Source: Gracilaria gracilis (Eukaryota; Rhodophyta; Florideophyceae; Gracilariales; Gracilariaceae). Taken from it: 64,000 nucleotides of DNA. Both the position numbers and the translations under genes were made by a program. A model generated the notes under the pieces. It searched no databases. It was not told the origin of the DNA and saw only the letters and a list, made by a program, of their open reading frames with translations. This document shows, piece by piece, positions 20,471-31,763 of this stretch; positions within the stretch are counted from its first letter, which is position 1; the number at the start of each line of letters is the position of its first letter. The DNA lies in assembly GCA_030374805.1 (NCBI GenBank), contig JARGSG010000050.1, forward strand, positions 124,001-188,000, in the 5' to 3' direction.

Positions 20471-21639
20471 TTTATTGGCCTCATTGCCGCCGGGAGCTGC
20501 GGGAAGATACGAAACTGACCAACTTGTGCGGTAACGTTCCCCTTGGGTATTGAGAACGATGATTCTCTGAAAATGAAGTTTTCACCTCTGCTGATGAAAA
20601 TTTCGACCTCCGTTCTTGCAGTTACAGTTCAGAGTCTGCCTGCTGTTTCGTTTCCAGTTTTAGGCCTTCAGGAGTATTCTACCGCAGACATTTTGTTGCC
20701 GACGCTTGCTGCCTTCTTCCTTTATTCACCTTCAACTTCAGCCTCAACGATCGTCGGCAGAAGGGTACACCACGAAGGGGGGCTCCGCATGTATCATGTT
20801 GGCCACCAAACAAACCATGAGCAGCGTCCTTTCCACCCTACCTTCGTTTCTTTGTTGTGGACAGTAACTTTCTATTATGAAACTGCAGCAAGCTTCGAAT
20901 ATAATGCTTCCTCTCATGAAGGAGGCAAACAACTTCTGTCGTTCACGTCGAATCATGTTTCTAACAGACGATTTCGTAGCTTGTGGTAGATTAGCGAGAA
21001 GCTGCCGTTGCAAAGAGTTTGTAACAAAGCATCGCAAAACAACCTGCTCAAAACATTTCTTTAAGTTTCTTCTTCTTCTCCTTTATTGTGGACAACAGTC
21101 TTCTACTTATGTTTGTCCCACAGCTGCATGCTGTTGTTTTCCTATCAACATAACAGGCTACATGGCGCGGTCAACACACAGGTCCAGCAGACAACCGAAC
21201 AAGTTCAACTTCGTTATTTCCAGTGTCTCTTTCTCTCTCTCTCTCTCTCATTTATGAAACGCGAAGGTTAATTTCGCATATGCATAGAATCTGCTCACTC
21301 CTTTAACAGTAACTCACATTCTGTTGTGAATATACCGAGACATACTTTTACTGCGTTAGCCATGTATATTGCAATCCGCTACATATTTCCCAGCTTATCA
21401 ACGCACTCATTTTCGCAGTGGCTGCTTATCCAAGCAACGTAAACATCGCTCTGGAAACTACAGTTGTGTATCTACAGTGTATGCCAAACATTCTTCTTGC
21501 CACAGTTGCTCACGCAGATTACTTTGGAACATCGCATCAATCGTTTCAGAGTCCATCAGTATCCCGCTCACTTGTCCTTTTGTTCCGTTTGGCTGAGAGG
21601 CTGCCAATCGCCTCTCCCATTGCTGCCATTCCAGCAGTA
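20471..21639. other. Spacer between the acyltransferase copies
   Basis: No ORF longer than about 150 codons and no recognised domain. A CT microsatellite lies at about 21229-21250. Some short frames on both strands (20543-20989 plus, 20744-21037 minus) may be worn-out coding sequence, but I cannot assign them. Confidence 0.5.
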
Positions 21640-21769
21640 CCATACATATATTCACGCATCCTGCGCCCCAGCGCTATCTGCAAAATCATACCAATGCAAC
21701 AAATCCAACACAGCTCACACCAACCACCAACCCGAACTTCTTGCTCCGTCGTTCAATCGCCCTTCTCTA

Positions 21770-23173
21770 CTACTCCTCTTTGGCTCGCTTCCCTGATGCC
21801 GCCTTCGTCCTGCGTTTCAGCAAACTCCGAATTTCCAGAAACACCTGCTCCACTCCACACACAGGTATCGAGAATGCCATAGTACAAGCGTATAGCATCA
21901 GCCCTTTCACCAGTATCACCGAGTGAGAAAAGTTGCCATCGTTCACCTCACCTCCCACCCATGATACCGACCGTACGAAAATGGGGTGTAGCTGATACAA
22001 CGCGTACAAGTTTCGGCTCAAGAAACGTATCACGTACTGCTTGTCAGAGCATCTCGCTCCATCGCCATTCAGTTGCGCTTCGCTGCCCTGCTCGCTTTCT
22101 ACGCTGCAGCTTACCATCACCAAAAGTCCCAGTCCGAGTAGCACAAACACAGACCCGAACCCCACGTGCATGGCGCCGAAAAACTTGTTGAATGTGTCCA
22201 ATGTCGCATGGAAGTGAGACACCGCCCAAAACTCCACCAACATCAGCACCAGTGCTGTCAAAACAGCCGCAGCTTTCCGCCGTATAACCATGCGGTACAC
22301 ATACCCTCTCTGGTGCATCTCACACCATACGAGAAATGCGACCATGAACGGCGTCAAACGGTACACCAGCTCAAAGTAAAGAGGCCGGAATGCCTTAAAG
22401 GCATTGTGACGTCTTTCAGCCTCATGGCTGGTAGACTCAAACCCTCCATGACGTAATTGGTGCGCTTTTCCAATCAGTGCGAGTAAGGCTGAATCCATCG
22501 CTGCATCCTGAATGTTCAGCAAGAGTGGAAGAAATGGAAAACCAGAAACGTACCACTTCGTTATTCTAGCCAACCCACAGCCCACAATACAAATGCAGAG
22601 TGCACCTTTGAGATTGCGAAACGAGCGAGACACCAATGCCAACAAACATATCACGAAATGCGCTTGGAAATCAACAAGCGTAGACCACCCCTCGGGAAGA
22701 CATCTATCTCCCACATTAACGAACAAGTTGCCATAAAACAGCAGTTCAGGGATACTCGGGCATGTAGGTTTGCCGATCACATAGAACAGCATGGACGCCA
22801 CGGCGTACACTGGAACGAGTCGGAGCCATCTGAACAGTAGATAGTGAACAACAGAGCCCAGCGATGCTCCGCTTTCACCATCTCTGAAAAAGGCTTTCAC
22901 TTTGGGCGCCATGCAGAAGCCACTCAAGAAGAAGAACGCATCTACCCCGTATCGAAACCCAAAGTTAACCAACTGAAATAACACCGCAGGCACTGAGGAA
23001 AAGTCGTTTATCAGAGCAGAAGCTGGTGTTGGAGAAGAAAGACAAAACGCCAAATATAGTGCCGCGTGGTATAATATGATGGCAAGGTTGAAGCATACCC
23101 GAATAACTTCCAAAGGTAATGTTCCGATTGGCGTACTGGACGTGAGAGCACGTCTCAAGAACGTGGTACTCAT
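21770..23173 (-). CDS. Acyltransferase-3-like membrane protein, copy 2
   Basis: This is the intact 467-residue paralogue of the gene at 18980-20383. The same key stretches are kept: LYHAA, GVDAFFFLSGF and FRWLRLVPVYA. The two proteins are nearly the same over the N-terminal 160 and the last 200 residues. Most differences cluster in one middle stretch, about residues 190-265. In copy 1 this stretch reads KWYMCGFPFPPLMVN; in copy 2 it reads KWYVSGFPFLPLLLN and diverges further after it. That stretch includes a predicted extramembrane loop, so the copies may differ in substrate. Both frames are fully open, so both may be functional. Confidence 0.85.
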   Translation of the reverse strand: MSTTFLRRALTSSTPIGTLPLEVIRVCFNLAIILYHAALYLAFCLSSPTPASALINDFSSVPAVLFQLVNFGFRYGVDAFFFLSGFCMAPKVKAFFRDGESGASLGSVVHYLLFRWLRLVPVYAVASMLFYVIGKPTCPSIPELLFYGNLFVNVGDRCLPEGWSTLVDFQAHFVICLLALVSRSFRNLKGALCICIVGCGLARITKWYVSGFPFLPLLLNIQDAAMDSALLALIGKAHQLRHGGFESTSHEAERRHNAFKAFRPLYFELVYRLTPFMVAFLVWCEMHQRGYVYRMVIRRKAAAVLTALVLMLVEFWAVSHFHATLDTFNKFFGAMHVGFGSVFVLLGLGLLVMVSCSVESEQGSEAQLNGDGARCSDKQYVIRFLSRNLYALYQLHPIFVRSVSWVGGEVNDGNFSHSVILVKGLMLYACTMAFSIPVCGVEQVFLEIRSLLKRRTKAASGKRAKEE

Positions 23174-23449
23174 GCTTCTTGCTTAACGGCAAAGTCAGCC
23201 AAAGCTGACGACAAGGTTCACGGCGAAATCCGCCACCAAGGAGATGTACGAAACGTTGTTGACGTTTTGAAGGATGTGATGACAACAAAACCACTAAAGT
23301 TAGGCCACAAGTCCGGTGTGAACCAATGCAGCACATGCGTAGGATGGCTGCTCAAAGGAACCAATGGCCTATGTAGTATTGTTTTTGATAGGGTCTTCGG
23401 TGTAAAATGAGCAGCCCAGAAATGCAGACACCCAACTATGGTTTCTCAC

Positions 23450-26358
23450 CAGGGCCGTATTTGTGACTGCGGATTTTGGGAGGTTCTTCGTCACAAGTCA
23501 TGGCCGTTTTGGCGAAAGTCAGTCAACAGAGTCAATTTGTAGTCAAATGAAGCTCCTCAGTTATATAAAACGCCTCGTAACTTCAATAGCATTGAAGGAT
23601 ATTTATTACATTGCTACGCATCAACTACGTGCTGTGCAACTTTCGTGACGGTATCACGAAAGGCTACAGCTGTGGGATGCAGAAGAGAACTTTGCGGCAT
23701 TCGAATGTGTTGCAGCTCACTTCTCACATATGCACGTATTACCTCCGTCATTTCAAGAGTACCAGAGAGAACAGATTGTCTTTGGTTGCCTTCAAAACGC
23801 CCGAGATTACTAAATAAACGCTCTGCGGGAGCGGAAGAAGCCTGTCCGGACAGCACAGCACGCGCAACGCAATTGAACGGAACTGGACTTATTAGACCCC
23901 GTTCGTTGTTCACATCTTTCCAGTACTGCAATGTAGTGTACGGCTCTCGTCTTCCAACAGTTTCCAATTTAGCCATCATATCATTGTAAAACAGCCGAAA
24001 TATAACCCTCAACTCTTCCTCTTTTGACGACAACGAAGGGTCTAGCTCAACTGCCTCACACACCACAGCACACCGAACCACCTCTTTATAATTCTCTCCT
24101 TCTTCTGCAGAGCAGTCTAAGAAGTCGAGATTGCACTCGTTCACATCAAGGAGCGCTGCAAAATGAAAGAGCAACATACGACGTGGTTTTCTGATAGACA
24201 GGGGTGGCGCACTTACCACTCAATTCTCCTCAAATAAAAGATCAGGTTCATCTCCAAACTCTTCATCGGGCCTCCACGCTGCAGCACTCGATGGGACCTG
24301 CTTCTAAAGATCTTCTAGCCGATGCAATATGCGTTCTGCTAATTGAACAGAAAGCTGCTTGGAGTGTAACTTTAACAATTTGCACCGACGAGCTGCATCT
24401 CGAGCAGCATCTGCCTTCGCCGTACTCTGGCGACAACCGAGGGCGGAAAGAACACCACTTCCATCTAATCCATTTATAATATCAGAACCAGAAGCTTCAT
24501 TAGCAGAGAACGCCTGCATTTCACCGGCCATAATGAAAAGTGTTTCGTAAAGCTCTCGCAGCAACCGGGGGGCTCTAGAAAGTGTCACTTTCTTATCTGC
24601 TTCCAGCATGCGCGCAACGCGGCGAACCTCTGCCAGAACATAGAAAAACTCAGCAAGTGTGTCAGTTTGGTTCTCTGAAAGCTGCGGTAGATCGCTTCCA
24701 CTAATTCCCAACTCTTCGGCAACCTCTGAAATTGTATGAATACGCGTGAGATACGTAAGCATCGCTCCCAGTCTCGAGTGCCACCTTGTAGGTATATCGT
24801 GCTTTAGTTGTTGCAGTCGATCATTTGAAACACCCTCGTCTAATTGCTTCTGAAACAAGAGCTGTGACGCTTTAGAATGATGATTAAAATAAGACGTCAA
24901 TTTGTTCACGTGGATCATGAACATCTGCCACGAAGTTCCATCAATAAAGACATCGTTCACGGCCAGAGCAATCGTATGAACAACACATCTTACAGAACCA
25001 ACATAGTTTGTTAGTAAATCAACCGCTAACGCCGTCGCGGCTTCGTTGTCACTTGTCGCTGTCGATACATTAATAGAATCACATCCTACTAACGGACTTT
25101 CACTAAGAACATTATCCATAATATCCCGCAGCTGCTCTGCGTTCTTTGACGCATCCCCTATATTCAATGTAGTTCACGGGAAACTTCGGATGCATCACTC
25201 CTCGTCAATATAGTGCCATGTCATTCCTAGTATTGGTGCACCAAGAGCTGCACTCCACCCATCGACTGTAAGACTCCCAGTAACTGCAGCTGTCGCACCT
25301 GCCTTTAGTAGTTTGCAAACAGCCTGGTAGTTGTCAAAGAGGGCTTTGTCTAAAGAGGTTTTGCTCGAAAACACCGCTCGTGATCCAAACACGTCAATAA
25401 GACCCTGCAAAAGGGGTGATCCGATCCGACTCATCGGTGTTTCTGTGGCACAGGCAAACAAAATTGAGCCAACTGTTTGCATCACTTTGCTCTCGGGAGT
25501 TGCTGCATCCACTTTTAGACTTCTCGGAGTGTTATGCGAGGCATGTGAAGCGTTGAAGCGCAGCTTGTTTCTTTCCTGGACCTGTTCGACGCGATGTTTT
25601 TCCTTTAGAATAAAGGTTGCCATTTCGGACGCTGTTGCATTCGATTTCGTTAACAAAAGTAGCCTTTGATGTGCTTTGCTGTGCTGCAAAACGTAATGGT
25701 CTATGATGTTGGATGTAAACATATTTTTGTTCAATGCACCTGTTGCGTTGCATATAGCGCATTTAAACTGCCCAAGATGGCCTTCTTTTGTCACCGTTGC
25801 TGCGTGTGTACTCCATACTGAGGTCTTGGTGTTAGAACCTCGCCCTTCTTTTTTTGTCGTGCGACGAAGTTGATGTTCTTTTTGTTTTGCAATAACTGCA
25901 TGTGTTTTCACTTGCGTTGCGGATTGGCCGTCTTCAATTTGTGAGATGAAGTCAAATTTGGTTGTGGACATTGTAGATTACCATAAAAGATATGAAGACG
26001 GGAGGGGCTTGACAGGATTGCTGCGCAGAGTTCGGCGCAAAATCCGGCCGTTTGGAAGCTACTCTTGGAAGCAACTCTTGGAAGCGTTTGATCTGCGAAG
26101 TTTGCAGCCGCTGATACTAGATTGACAATCGCTGAACTTCAGCGTTTTTCAATCTGGTATTGTGTGGTAAAGCCACAATAATGTTGGGTCTTTGGTAGAA
26201 AGACCCCGATTGAGGGACGTACACGTTGCCAGAAGTGCCACGAAACACTACAGATGGTATACGTGTCTAGATGACTGACTTCTGTATCAGAATTGAAGTC
26301 AGTCAGTCAAATGCCGCCCATTTTTACTCAAAGTCAGTCAGTCACAAATACGGGCCTG
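23450..26358 (-). mobile_element. Complete hAT transposon with 8-bp duplication
   Basis: The left end reads CAGGGCCGTATTTGTGACTG. The right end, reverse complemented, reads CAGGCCCGTATTTGTGACTG: 19 of 20 bases match. An 8-bp duplication TTTCTCAC flanks both ends (23442-23449 and 26359-26366), the hallmark of hAT. Inside the right end GTCAGTCA motifs repeat, and an inverted pair TGACTGACTTC / GAAGTCAGTCA lies at 26272-26305; similar motifs lie inside the left end near 23516. The single transposase gene has several stops, so this copy is inactive. Confidence 0.95.
23614..25971 (-). pseudogene. hAT transposase with BED finger, several in-frame stops
   Basis: Three open pieces (25971-25195, 25167-24304, 24219-23614) lie in one frame. 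The first has a BED-type zinc finger (FKCAICNATG, then HYVLQHSKAH) and the start of the RNase H-like catalytic fold (LTVDGWSA, TWHYIDEE). The second has the helical insertion and central part (VRCVVHTIALAVND, then PTRWHSRLGAML). The third has the C-terminal dimerisation domain (SSAPAERLFSNLGRF). Stops are TGA at 25195-25197, a TGA shortly after, TAG at 24304-24306 and a TGA near 24217. A possible intron with GTAAGT and TTTTGCAG borders lies near 24212-24143 on the minus strand but does not remove those stops. Confidence 0.92.
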
Positions 26359-26932
26359 TTTCTCACTGAGAATCGAAGGCGCGGTATATATACAGTGTAC
26401 ATAACATTCTTCCACCGCCGCCAGAGAGACATGGACAGCGATGGTTGAGCTCCTGCATGGAAGGGTAATCTCTCCCTCCCTCTTTCACTGAGAGGTGCAG
26501 TTCAGTAGTCAAGTTGCAGTGCAGCAGATTACACGTTGGAGGGGCGGATTTGCGTGCCTGTTTTCTCGTTCGTTCTTCTTCTTCTTTATTATGAGCGCGT
26601 ACACTGATTCCTCGTAATGCGTGGGGTTCGCCAAAATACCCTCAACGACCCAGAATGCCTCCTCAAGAAAACCTAGCCACTGGCTGCGAATCTGCAACCA
26701 CGTTACGCTCGCTTAGCGACTGCATTGTCTTCCAGAGGAACTATTAGATTTCTAAGGTGTTCTCGACTGCTTGAGCATTTCGCTACCGAAGAAAGGCTTC
26801 GGTAGCCTTTTGCTACTGAAGATTATCCCTCTCGGCTGAAAGAGCTCTTACTAGCTAATTCACTTGATGATGGACCCGTTTTGGGTTTTCTTCTTGAGAA
26901 TAGGCCTCGTGCCTATAAATGCTCTACTACAA
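26359..26932. other. Intergenic, with a hairpin
   Basis: No supported gene. A perfect inverted repeat GCTACCGAAG / CTTCGGTAGC with a 5-nt loop lies at about 26781-26805. A short minus frame at 26509-26697 has no reliable match. Confidence 0.5.
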
Positions 26933-27071
26933 GCACATGTTTAGAGAATGTCATAGTACAGCCGTACAGCATCAGATCCTCCAGTGAAAAGCGGGTACAT
27001 CGAGACCTCAGCACCTATCCATGATAAAAAGCACAAAAGTTTCGGCTCTAGAAAGGCATCAAGTTGTACTC
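26933..27071 (-). pseudogene. Relic fragment of a third acyltransferase-like copy
   Basis: Blocks such as CATAGTACA, CAGCATCAG, CCATGATA and AAAGTTTCGGCTC occur in the same order and spacing as in the 3' coding part of the acyltransferase genes (compare 21865-22040). Other parts are substituted or deleted, so no frame survives. It shows that the family once had a third member here, beyond the hAT insertion. Confidence 0.7.
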
Positions 27072-28047
27072 GGAATAGCGCCCCAGTCTAGAACCTGTAG
27101 CACCCATGTCGGTAATCACTCACATTCATTGGATTCTTCTCTATCTATCACGCAACGACGGTTTTTTTGCGCCTTTGTGGTTAGGCGTCACGGCCGTTCA
27201 CTCTTCAACGCACTGAAAATATCTGCTATCCCTTTGGAGGAAAGTATACCATTCGGGACGATTCGTTTCAGAGACGATGGATGAACGCAAACAACTCTAT
27301 GATTCTCTGGTTCACGCAGACCGGGCCACCTTGGAGACATGATTCTTTTTCTTGTCAATACATTGGCGTTCAGTGAGCGTTACAAGACAATACATTCGTG
27401 GCTACTTCTTCAGGAAACGCGCCATGGGTTGTTGGGGGTCCTTAACAAGCCCCACGTGATACGAGAAAATAAGCACGCGTTGTTTACGATACAGAGGAAG
27501 AGAAAGGTTCTCTGGAGTCCTATGGCAGACCGTTGATTCCTCTGGGAACAAGACAAATACATCTTGGGATCGCTGAAGCTAAAGCTTGTCAGAACTTCTA
27601 TCAACTGTTGATGTCCATCATGAAGAAGCTGGGGACCCTTTCTTAGTTTGCAAAAGGGCTACCCAATACTCCGTCCTCCGGGGCCCTTGCAACTTTGCTC
27701 AATGCTACGAATACACTCGTGTTTGTCCTCGTCGTTTCAGTCGTTTCAAGGGAAGTCCTTTGCAGATGAACATTCAACGGTATACACCGACATCTTCGAG
27801 CACAGAGGAAGTTCTCGGCGCTTATGAATGACCTGAGAAGATTATGTCAAAACATTTTAATATTCGTATCCAGAGGTGGCATTTTTTTTCAAAGGCGATA
27901 AGACTTGCCAGCACACGGTTAGAAACGTAATCTATTGTACGGCTAATAGAAAGCATGATGAGTGTATGAAAAGTCAGAGGTGTGAAAGTAAGGCGTTGCC
28001 TTATCACGGACAACTTCGAACTTCTCTGCGTTTGAGAAGTGAAAAAG
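27072..28047. other. Region without recognisable gene
   Basis: Only short frames are present on either strand, at 27339-27536, 27586-27831 and 27876-28118. They have no domain and no shared frame. It may be degraded coding DNA. Confidence 0.4.
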
Positions 28048-29306
28048 TTAAGCATCCGAAGAGCTACCTTGAGACATTCCTATGCTATGCATCATCGTTG
28101 CGCTTGTTATCCCGGTGATGACTGTGGCCTCTTGGTCGCCAATCGCCCCCGCTCGTTTCTGAAACTCTACTCTTTGAGATATTGACTCGTTTTTAAAAGC
28201 CTGCTCTTCCAAAGTCGGCCGTGTTTCCAGACCCACTGCGTATCTCGAAAGCAAATCATCCCCATGGAATGAACTGTGAGCATCAGTGATGGACGCAAGA
28301 CGCATTTCAAATTGCGAGTCATGGCATTCTAGAGGTGAAGCACGGCGCATTACGGCACCTGAACGACCTCTGACTGTTACTGAGCCGATAAGTGGACCGC
28401 TTATAGTGCGCGTGCCTGATGCTCCGGCGCTCACTACCTGCATCCACATGACATCTCCCTTCTTCCCAGGTAACTCGAATACAACTTGAAGCGGCGTTGC
28501 GTTTAAGAGAACCACAACTTCAGACCAGCGTAGTGATTCCTCCTCAAGATCTTCTTCTGTCAGACCACCTTCTGTATGTATTTCCTTGAGTTGCTTTAGC
28601 CGCAATCTTCGTAGAAAACTAGCTTTTCGTGAATATCTTCCGCAGTTTCCATGCAGAAGATTTCAGGATGTGACCTGCGCAAGAGGACGAGTCCTCTAAT
28701 ACTGAACAGTGGACCATTCTTTCAGTTTTGTACTCCAACGAATCATGTTGATCTCATCTGAAGATTCGTATGAATTCTCATCGTCAAACTTTGTTCTGCA
28801 CATTTCCTGTCCCGTCTGGATGAAAGGAATACCTTGGGAAGTGAGGACTACAACCGCTGCTAACTTGTGCATTCGTCGTACGTCTTCTTCGCTGAATTTG
28901 ATTGTATCTGTCCTGGATCGAATGTAGTGATTTAAGTGGTCCCATAGAGTACGATTGTCATGGCACTCGACGTAGTTGATGCTTTCCAGTGGCGAATCGG
29001 CGAACATATCCACAGAGCCTATAATCCCACCTGACTGACTTCCGTAAGCCTACCACCGTCCATGATGAATGTCTCTTCGGTATCAAAGGGAGAACCTCTA
29101 ATCGCGTTGCGAAAGGTGTCGTTAAAGACTGCAAAACCTTTGGAACGCTGTGAACCCTTGTCAGTTGCCTTTATTGGAGAGAGGCCACCGATCCATGTTA
29201 GCCGCGTCTGACGCGTGCACTGGGGGTGAGCGAATTGCCAAACTCCGCAATGCAGTTTGGCAACATGTGAGTCGAAAGAAAGCCGTGCGTCACGAAGACT
29301 CGACAT
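28048..29306 (-). pseudogene. Pullulanase-type starch-debranching enzyme, truncated and frameshifted
   Basis: The C-terminal half of a glycoside hydrolase family 13 debranching enzyme can be read in pieces. GFAVFNDTFRNAIRGSPFD lies in the piece ending at 29019. ESINYVECHDNRTLWDHL and LTSQGIPFIQTGQEMCRTK lie in 29013-28696. An LRRSHPE-containing stretch lies in another frame at 28695-28610, and the all-beta C-terminal domain (VVVLLNATPLQVVFELP) in 28605-28048. Frame changes occur near 29016, 28700 and 28610. The N-terminal half and the main catalytic aspartate region are missing. Such an enzyme would cut alpha-1,6 branches of floridean starch in the cytosol of a red alga. Confidence 0.85.
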
Positions 29307-30467
29307 TCTGCTTCCATTATCGAGCGTCGGTGTGGCGTAAACATCACATTGACAAAGAAAGATTCGTGAGCGGCGAGCTCAGCACACACGTTGCGCTAGA
29401 GCACGCGTAGCGGGTAACTTTATATAGATCCTACATACATACTGCGCTCTCTGAAACGCAACGATTCGCACTGTCACGCTCTACTTCTTTTGGACGACGA
29501 GAAACTCTTTCTCTATGTTGTGACGCACGATGCTCTTCTTGCTGCTATGAAGTTCCTTTCGGTTATACGAGTGATCTTCCAGATCACGCTTGCCGGGCGA
29601 TCCGCCTTCAACACAATTATATCAAGCGTGCCTGCAGTGCTGCTTGTAGTGTTACCTGTATCTACACTACATAACCGAAATGCACCGCTTCCAGTTTCGC
29701 CCAGGCCCTCCATGGACCAGATATGAGATATATTTACGACAACTCGTAGCCTTTCACTACCCGTAACCGAGCGAGATTAAGTTCAAATTTGTTTTGTCGA
29801 CTTAAAACCAAACAGCGTCGAGGGTCTCATCTTCTCTTGACGCGAAATACTTACAACCTAGTTGTGTATAACCGTCTGAAACATCTGTGAGTCCACTACA
29901 CGGACTTAGTGCATGTCAGTTCTAAGCTTGGAATTTCAAGAAATCAGAAGCAGCTGCAAACAACGACGAGGTATGTTTTCAAACCTTTTGAGCGCTCCCG
30001 AACCACTATTGCTACCTCTCTTTATCGTAGTACGTACCTTCGTTACTGACGATTTAATCAAAATTACTTGAGAACAGGTTTTTCGCAATGTGTGAGTGGG
30101 ATCTCGACAAGGATAGTAGAGGTGGATTAGTCCGTATCAAAGTTAAAGATTGTGGGAGCAGTTCATGCCCTAGTTCTGATAACTACCGTCGAAGCCGGGG
30201 CCAGAATGACACCATTCTGCCCGCACAAAAGGCAGAATCGATCGCAGTTAGTCGTTCTTTGCCTCCGTGCAATGTTCCAAGCAGTCTGAGCCTTCATCAG
30301 ATGTAGCGACCATTGCGTTCTTATTGGTATTGGCTTGCAGTGTATCGCTTCTCATCTCTGTTCGGTTCTGTGCCATTTTATGCAATACAAGTTGACCTTG
30401 CTGTGCCCACAATGTACTTGCTTACCTGCTTTGAAATAAATCACAGAAGCTTAATGTATTACATCTT
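29307..30467. other. Region without recognisable gene
   Basis: Short frames only. A 72-codon plus frame at 30088-30306 is Ser/Asp-rich and has no domain. AT-rich stretches near 29730-30080 look intergenic. Confidence 0.4.
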
Positions 30468-31496
30468 CTATCTTCCATCGATAAACTCTTTCAAGAGCTC
30501 TAACTGATGTAGATCTTGCATCTTGGCAGACTCAAAAAGCTCTCGCTCAATTGCAGTGGTTCCATTCAGTTGGCAGTCGGCAAGGTCGATCAGTACTGCT
30601 ACTTTGCTTTTCTCGTCTATCATTACGTTTCTATGGTGCGCATCGCCCCAAGTCATTCCGTTCTGATGTAGAGCTTCTACTGCATCAGCAATTTGGCGTT
30701 TCCATCTTTGCTTCTGGGATGAGCTTGTACTTCTTGTAAAAGAAAGTCTCTTTCCGTCGATGAATGGCATGACAATCTTGTCAATATACCCACCTCCCGC
30801 GTCGACTACCCCAAGTAGTGGGTGTATAATACTGGGATTATGTGGAGCCCGCATGAAAGATTTTATCTCCGATTTCAAATCATCTGCAGGAGCTGCCTTC
30901 ACACAAACAAGATCGCTGCCGATTCTTGCTTTGAACACGTTACCCCATATCTCCCTCAAAAACTCAATCTCCTCCATGGCGAACACACGGACAGAATTTG
31001 GGCACGGATTCGGTACAGGATCAAGAAAGGGATACAAACAACGCCGGTTGTGGGATTGCGGAGACAGAGACCCGTCTCTGCCTGTGGCAAGCTGTATTTT
31101 GATGGTTTCCTTGTAAACGAAACGGTCCGACATGTCAACGTTTGTAATTTCTTTTCTCTCTCGCCTGTTAGATTCGTCCGCCACAAGTGGCCAGAAAGCG
31201 TTCAAGCACTCCCATATTGATTCATCATAGTTAAAACCATTTTGTAGATCTTCGTAAACTTTTCCCAAGAGTTCATTTTCTTTGCAGTGCTTCAAGAAGT
31301 GATCTTGCTCGAAGAAAATGTGATAACGGATGCTGTAGTAGTCAAAGACAAAATCAAGTTCACACTTGTTGTTAATCACAGCAAATACCATTTTCAAAGG
31401 ACGTATATGTTTCGGGTTTAGAAAACATGACAGTTTCCCACCAATGGGATAGTCAGTTAGTCCTTTGATGTAAAACTGTCTAATAAAGGGAGTCAT
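30468..31496 (-). CDS. Protein-kinase-like protein
   Basis: The intact frame has 342 residues. The C-terminal half looks like a divergent protein kinase fold. It has VCVKAAP (candidate ATP-binding lysine, about residue 208), a hinge-like IDKIVMPFIDGKRL, a helix LHQNGMTW followed by the catalytic-loop analogue WGDAHHRNVMID (about 286-297), and IDLADCQ in place of the DFG metal-binding motif. The aspartates of both motifs are present. The N-terminal half has no recognised domain. The loop with histidines in place of K resembles small kinase-like families of fungi and algae more than classical Ser/Thr kinases. No introns or stops are seen. Confidence 0.65.
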   Translation of the reverse strand: MTPFIRQFYIKGLTDYPIGGKLSCFLNPKHIRPLKMVFAVINNKCELDFVFDYYSIRYHIFFEQDHFLKHCKENELLGKVYEDLQNGFNYDESIWECLNAFWPLVADESNRRERKEITNVDMSDRFVYKETIKIQLATGRDGSLSPQSHNRRCLYPFLDPVPNPCPNSVRVFAMEEIEFLREIWGNVFKARIGSDLVCVKAAPADDLKSEIKSFMRAPHNPSIIHPLLGVVDAGGGYIDKIVMPFIDGKRLSFTRSTSSSQKQRWKRQIADAVEALHQNGMTWGDAHHRNVMIDEKSKVAVLIDLADCQLNGTTAIERELFESAKMQDLHQLELLKEFIDGR

Positions 31497-31763
31497 GGAT
31501 TTTGATTAAGGTTTCTGCACTTGAGAGAACGAAAGCTGTTCAAGAGTTGCTGATCACTTATGTTCGACAGAGGAAAGCAAATTTAGCAAGTTCAATACTC
31601 AAGGTGACAAAAAAGCGCGAAATCCACCAACTTTGCTTTTTCTGCTTCCAATGATGAGGTAGGTACCGTCGGTACTATTGGCAGCTAGTCTGAAGAGGGA
31701 AAGGCTTGAAAGTTAGATGCAATCGATGAAAGCCGGTGGTAAACTGGAAAGCGTATTCAAAGG

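Larger units (their letters stand above)
18830..23280 (-). repeat. Tandem duplication holding the two acyltransferase genes
   Basis: Two units of about 1.6 kb, at roughly 18830-20470 and 21640-23280, repeat in the same orientation with a period near 2.8 kb. They include not only the genes but about 140 bp downstream and 90 bp upstream of each. The upstream part carries a small palindrome, GTCAGC-CAAA-GCTGAC. The second unit has a short extra stretch near 23226-23243. The 1.2 kb between the units is not repeated. Confidence 0.9.

Noticed and set aside
21229-21250. CT repeat as a regulatory element
   Set aside because: A plain microsatellite with no gene start nearby.
26509-26697. Second Harbinger transposase fragment (FWVVEGIL)
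   Set aside because: The resemblance is a few residues only, with no flanking support.
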